Shown here piece after piece: positions 31,391 to 31,457 of a DNA stretch of 31,457 nucleotides. The DNA is taken from NCBI GenBank assembly GCA_945872285.1, contig CAMBZR010000037.1:1-31457 (forward strand), in the 5' to 3' direction. The notes beneath the pieces were generated by a model. It was not told the DNA's origin, did not search any database, and was given only the letters and a program-made list of their open reading frames with translations. Each line of letters starts with the position of its first letter. The first letter of the stretch is position 1. Position numbers and translations under genes: made by a program. The DNA is from Bordetella parapertussis. Its GTDB lineage: Bacteria; Pseudomonadota; Gammaproteobacteria; Burkholderiales; Burkholderiaceae_B.

Positions 31391-31457
31391 ATGCAAAAAG
31401 CAGTTGATGTCTCGCCGGAGCATCCGGTTTTGATTGATAAATTTTTAGAAAATGCAT
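31391..31457 (+). CDS. Start of a probable tyrosine recombinase (XerD-like), cut by the window
   Basis: From ATG 31391 the frame reads MQKAVDVSPEHPVLIDKFLE then NA to the window edge. The LIDKFLENA helix resembles the opening of the SAM-like N-terminal domain of XerD (LIDxFLDALWLE). Only 22 residues are visible, so this is a suggestion. No strong ribosome site is seen; the ATG overlaps the TAG that closes the hipB remnant on the other strand. Confidence 0.4.
   Translation, partial: MQKAVDVSPEHPVLIDKFLENA

Overview
The window looks like a chromosomal segment of a betaproteobacterium of the Burkholderiales, probably Alcaligenaceae-like. The main clue is three free-standing Bug/TctC-type periplasmic receptors, which such genomes carry in large numbers, together with acyl-CoA dehydrogenase/CoA-ligase operons and moderate GC. 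This is inferred from gene content; there is no rRNA gene to check it against.

Positions 1-11087 are an accessory region ending at a tRNA-Asn gene. The left part holds an IS3-family transposase tail (121-261) and an AT-rich membrane-protein gene broken at a run of nine T (440-1785). The minus strand then carries, in transcription order: a tandem array of short peptide genes (10142-10712); an insertion-sequence scar with an IS4-type transposase fragment (9669-10028); a GT-B/GT9-like protein (7657-9378); a PIG-L deacetylase (6638-7636) with an N-terminal segment that could be a winged-helix RiPP recognition element; a GT-A glycosyltransferase (5367-6641) whose start overlaps the deacetylase stop; an ABC exporter without a peptidase domain (3492-5306); and a lipoprotein (2099-3421). 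The peptides are 45 residues long. Their leaders are nearly identical and their Cys-containing C-terminal cores are unrelated except for a final Gly-Cys. The array has its own promoter and terminator and is built on a 55-nt repeat. I propose that this is an uncharacterised glycosylated RiPP system. The link between peptides and enzymes rests on position, strand and family logic, not on direct evidence.

Positions 11344-14580 hold a Bug receptor, a NodB-type polysaccharide deacetylase and a tnpB-only IS200/IS605-family element. Positions 14634-19605 are one plus-strand operon: ABC permease, NMT1/SsuA-type binding protein, ATPase, a frameshifted C45 (acyl-CoA:6-APA acyltransferase-like) hydrolase and a Gfo/Idh/MocA oxidoreductase. 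A convergent iron-dependent alcohol dehydrogenase follows. Together they suggest uptake and breakdown of a small organic, perhaps amidated, compound.

Positions 20894-21261 are the wreck of a PAS/GGDEF/EAL gene next to a tRNA-Thr(CGU). Positions 21545-28905 are a catabolic gene row: two tandem Bug receptors, an enoyl-CoA hydratase, two paired acyl-CoA dehydrogenases and an ADP-forming acyl-CoA synthetase. They would import a carboxylate, activate it to a CoA thioester, dehydrogenate and hydrate it. The window ends with a ChaA-like cation antiporter, a HipA-family kinase toxin with only a scrap of its antitoxin, and the first codons of a probable xerD-like gene.
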